Below, in pieces: positions 62,754-64,000 of a stretch of 64,000 nt of DNA. The DNA is from Streptomyces aquilus (GTDB lineage: Bacteria; Actinomycetota; Actinomycetes; Streptomycetales; Streptomycetaceae). A program made the position numbers and the translations under genes. The DNA lies in contig NZ_CP034463.1 of assembly GCF_003955715.1 (NCBI RefSeq), positions 992,001-1,056,000 of the forward strand. Reading direction: 5' to 3'. The notes beneath the pieces were generated by a model. That model saw only the letters and a list, made by a program, of their open reading frames with translations, was not told the DNA's origin and ran no database searches. Every line of letters starts with the position of its first letter. The first letter of the stretch is position 1.

Positions 62754-63938
62754 ATGCTGTCCGCAGAGTCCGCCGCCGTCGTCCGGGCCACGCTGCCCGC
62801 CGTGGCCGGAGCCCTCGACGAGATCACCACGCGCTTCTACGGCGCGATGTTCCGCGACCGACCCGAACTGCTGGACGGGCTGTTCAACCGGGGCAACCAG
62901 GCCAGCGGCGCCCAGCGCCGGGCGCTGGCCGGGTCGATAGCGGGCTTCGCGAGCGCGCTCCTCGCCGACCCCGACTCCCGTCCTGACGCGCTGCTGGCGC
63001 GGATCGCCCACAAGCACACCGCGGTCGGGGTCACCGAGGACCAGTACACGGTCGTCCACAAGTACCTGTTCGGCGCCATCGCCGAGGTGCTCGGCGACGC
63101 GGTCACCCCGGAGGTGGCCGCCGCCTGGGACGAGGTGTACTGGCTGATGGCCGGCGCGCTCATCGCCCAGGAGGCCCGTATCTACCTGGAGGCGGGGGTC
63201 GCGCCGGGTGAGGTGTGGCGGCCGTGGACGGTCGTCGACCGGCGCGAGGAGACCGCCGACGTGGTCTCCTTCGTCCTGCGTCCGGCCGACGGCGGTCCCG
63301 CCCCCGCGGCGAAGGCCGGGCAGTACGTCAGCGTCCGGGCCCTGATGCCGGACGGCGTGCACCAGCTGCGCCAGTACAGCCTGTCCGGCGACCCGGGCGG
63401 CGAGCTGCGCCGTATCACCGTCAAGCGGGTCGGCGGCGGGGAGGTGTCCACCCTCCTGCACGGCTCGGTGCGGGCCGGGGACGAGCTCACCCTGTCCGCG
63501 CCCTTCGGTGACGTCGTCCTCGACGAGACGGACACACCGCTCGTCCTGGTCTCCGCCGGCATCGGCTGCACCCCCATGGTCGGCATGCTCGCCCACCTCG
63601 CCGCCACCGGCTCCACCCGCAAGGTCCTGACGCTGCACGCCGACGTCTCCCCCGGCACCCACGCCCTGCGCACCGAGACCCGCGCGCTCACCGCACAACT
63701 GCCCGCGGCCGAGGCCGTGTTCTGGTACGAACGGTTCGGCATCGCCGAACCCGGCGCTCGCTCCGGCCTGATGAACCTCGACGGGATCGACGTGCCGGCG
63801 GACGCCACCGTCTACCTGTGCGGCCCGCTGCCGTTCATGCGCACCGTCCGCACCCAGCTGCTCGACCACGGTGTCCCGCCGCGGCACATCCGCTACGAGG
63901 TGTTCGGCCCCGACCTGTGGCTGCCGGACGCGTCCTGA
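62754..63938 (+). CDS. hmp: Flavohemoprotein (nitric oxide dioxygenase)
   Basis: A 394-residue enzyme that turns NO and O2 into nitrate using NAD(P)H. Globin domain: B10 Tyr29 in TRFYGAMF and proximal His86 in LARIAHKHTAVGV, matching E. coli Hmp Tyr29/His85. FAD domain: LRQYSLSG. NAD domain: VSAGIGCTPMVGML and YLCGPLPFM. CCGGAGGCTTC precedes ATG 62754; the frame is open to 62580 but without a ribosome site. The perfect DevR/OsdR-like box upstream links NO detoxification to the dormancy-type regulon. The remaining 62 bases of the window carry no gene. Confidence 0.94.
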   Translation: MLSAESAAVVRATLPAVAGALDEITTRFYGAMFRDRPELLDGLFNRGNQASGAQRRALAGSIAGFASALLADPDSRPDALLARIAHKHTAVGVTEDQYTVVHKYLFGAIAEVLGDAVTPEVAAAWDEVYWLMAGALIAQEARIYLEAGVAPGEVWRPWTVVDRREETADVVSFVLRPADGGPAPAAKAGQYVSVRALMPDGVHQLRQYSLSGDPGGELRRITVKRVGGGEVSTLLHGSVRAGDELTLSAPFGDVVLDETDTPLVLVSAGIGCTPMVGMLAHLAATGSTRKVLTLHADVSPGTHALRTETRALTAQLPAAEAVFWYERFGIAEPGARSGLMNLDGIDVPADATVYLCGPLPFMRTVRTQLLDHGVPPRHIRYEVFGPDLWLPDAS

Positions 63939-64000
63939 CGCGAAGGCCCCACTGACGCTTCAGCGGTCACCCTTGGACCAGCCTCGTCCCGCCGAGGGGC

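Overview
The window is very GC-rich actinobacterial DNA and reads as a Streptomyces chromosome. Third codon positions are almost all G or C, GTG starts are common, genes are packed with 4-base ATGA/GTGA overlaps, and exported proteins carry Tat-type signals. I see no rRNA, tRNA, transposase, integrase, phage gene or CRISPR array.

The first part (1-30901) is dominated by a stress/hypoxia ('dormancy') island. It holds five tandem-domain universal stress proteins, two P-type ATPases (one fused to a hemerythrin-like domain), a DrrA-type ABC exporter, a GH65 phosphorylase with its beta-phosphoglucomutase-like partner, a beta-CASP metallo-hydrolase, a CBS-BON protein, a four-gene 2-oxoacid:ferredoxin oxidoreductase operon, a DevS/OsdK-like heme-GAF histidine kinase, GAPDH, a probable ribosome-hibernation protein, an FMN-binding split-barrel protein and an SDR. 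About ten of the intergenic regions carry a 14-bp palindrome close to GGGCCGWYCGGCCC. It resembles sites of the DevR/OsdR response regulators, so most of the island is probably one regulon. The same box lies upstream of a flavohemoprotein at the far end (62754-63938). No DevR/OsdR regulator gene is in the window.

The middle part (31106-42339) is a single overlapping ten-gene operon: ATP-grasp ligase, DUF364-type Rossmann protein, cysteine-synthase-like PLP enzyme, enolase-superfamily epimerase, MFS exporter, methyltransferase, and a complete nickel/peptide-type ABC importer with a fused double ATPase. An AT-rich Zur-box-like element sits just upstream (30995-31014). I read this as an uncharacterised metallophore (probably zincophore) make-export-reimport system, analogous in logic to the staphylopine cnt operon. 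It is the best candidate here for an undescribed system.

The last part (42406-63938) is mixed: VOC protein, CGNR regulator divergent from a leaderless gene, a stand-alone TrpF-like protein, P1 peptidase, haloacid dehalogenase, a 1730-residue secreted two-domain GH43/LamG enzyme, nitrobindin, a DinB protein with an inserted helical segment, a two-gene vWA/TROVE-like plus HTH-tailed operon, GNAT, YceI, Tat-exported beta-carbonic anhydrase, PPK2, ArsR, a roadblock-like protein and Hmp. Functions are assigned by reading translated sequence and motifs only; no database search was possible.
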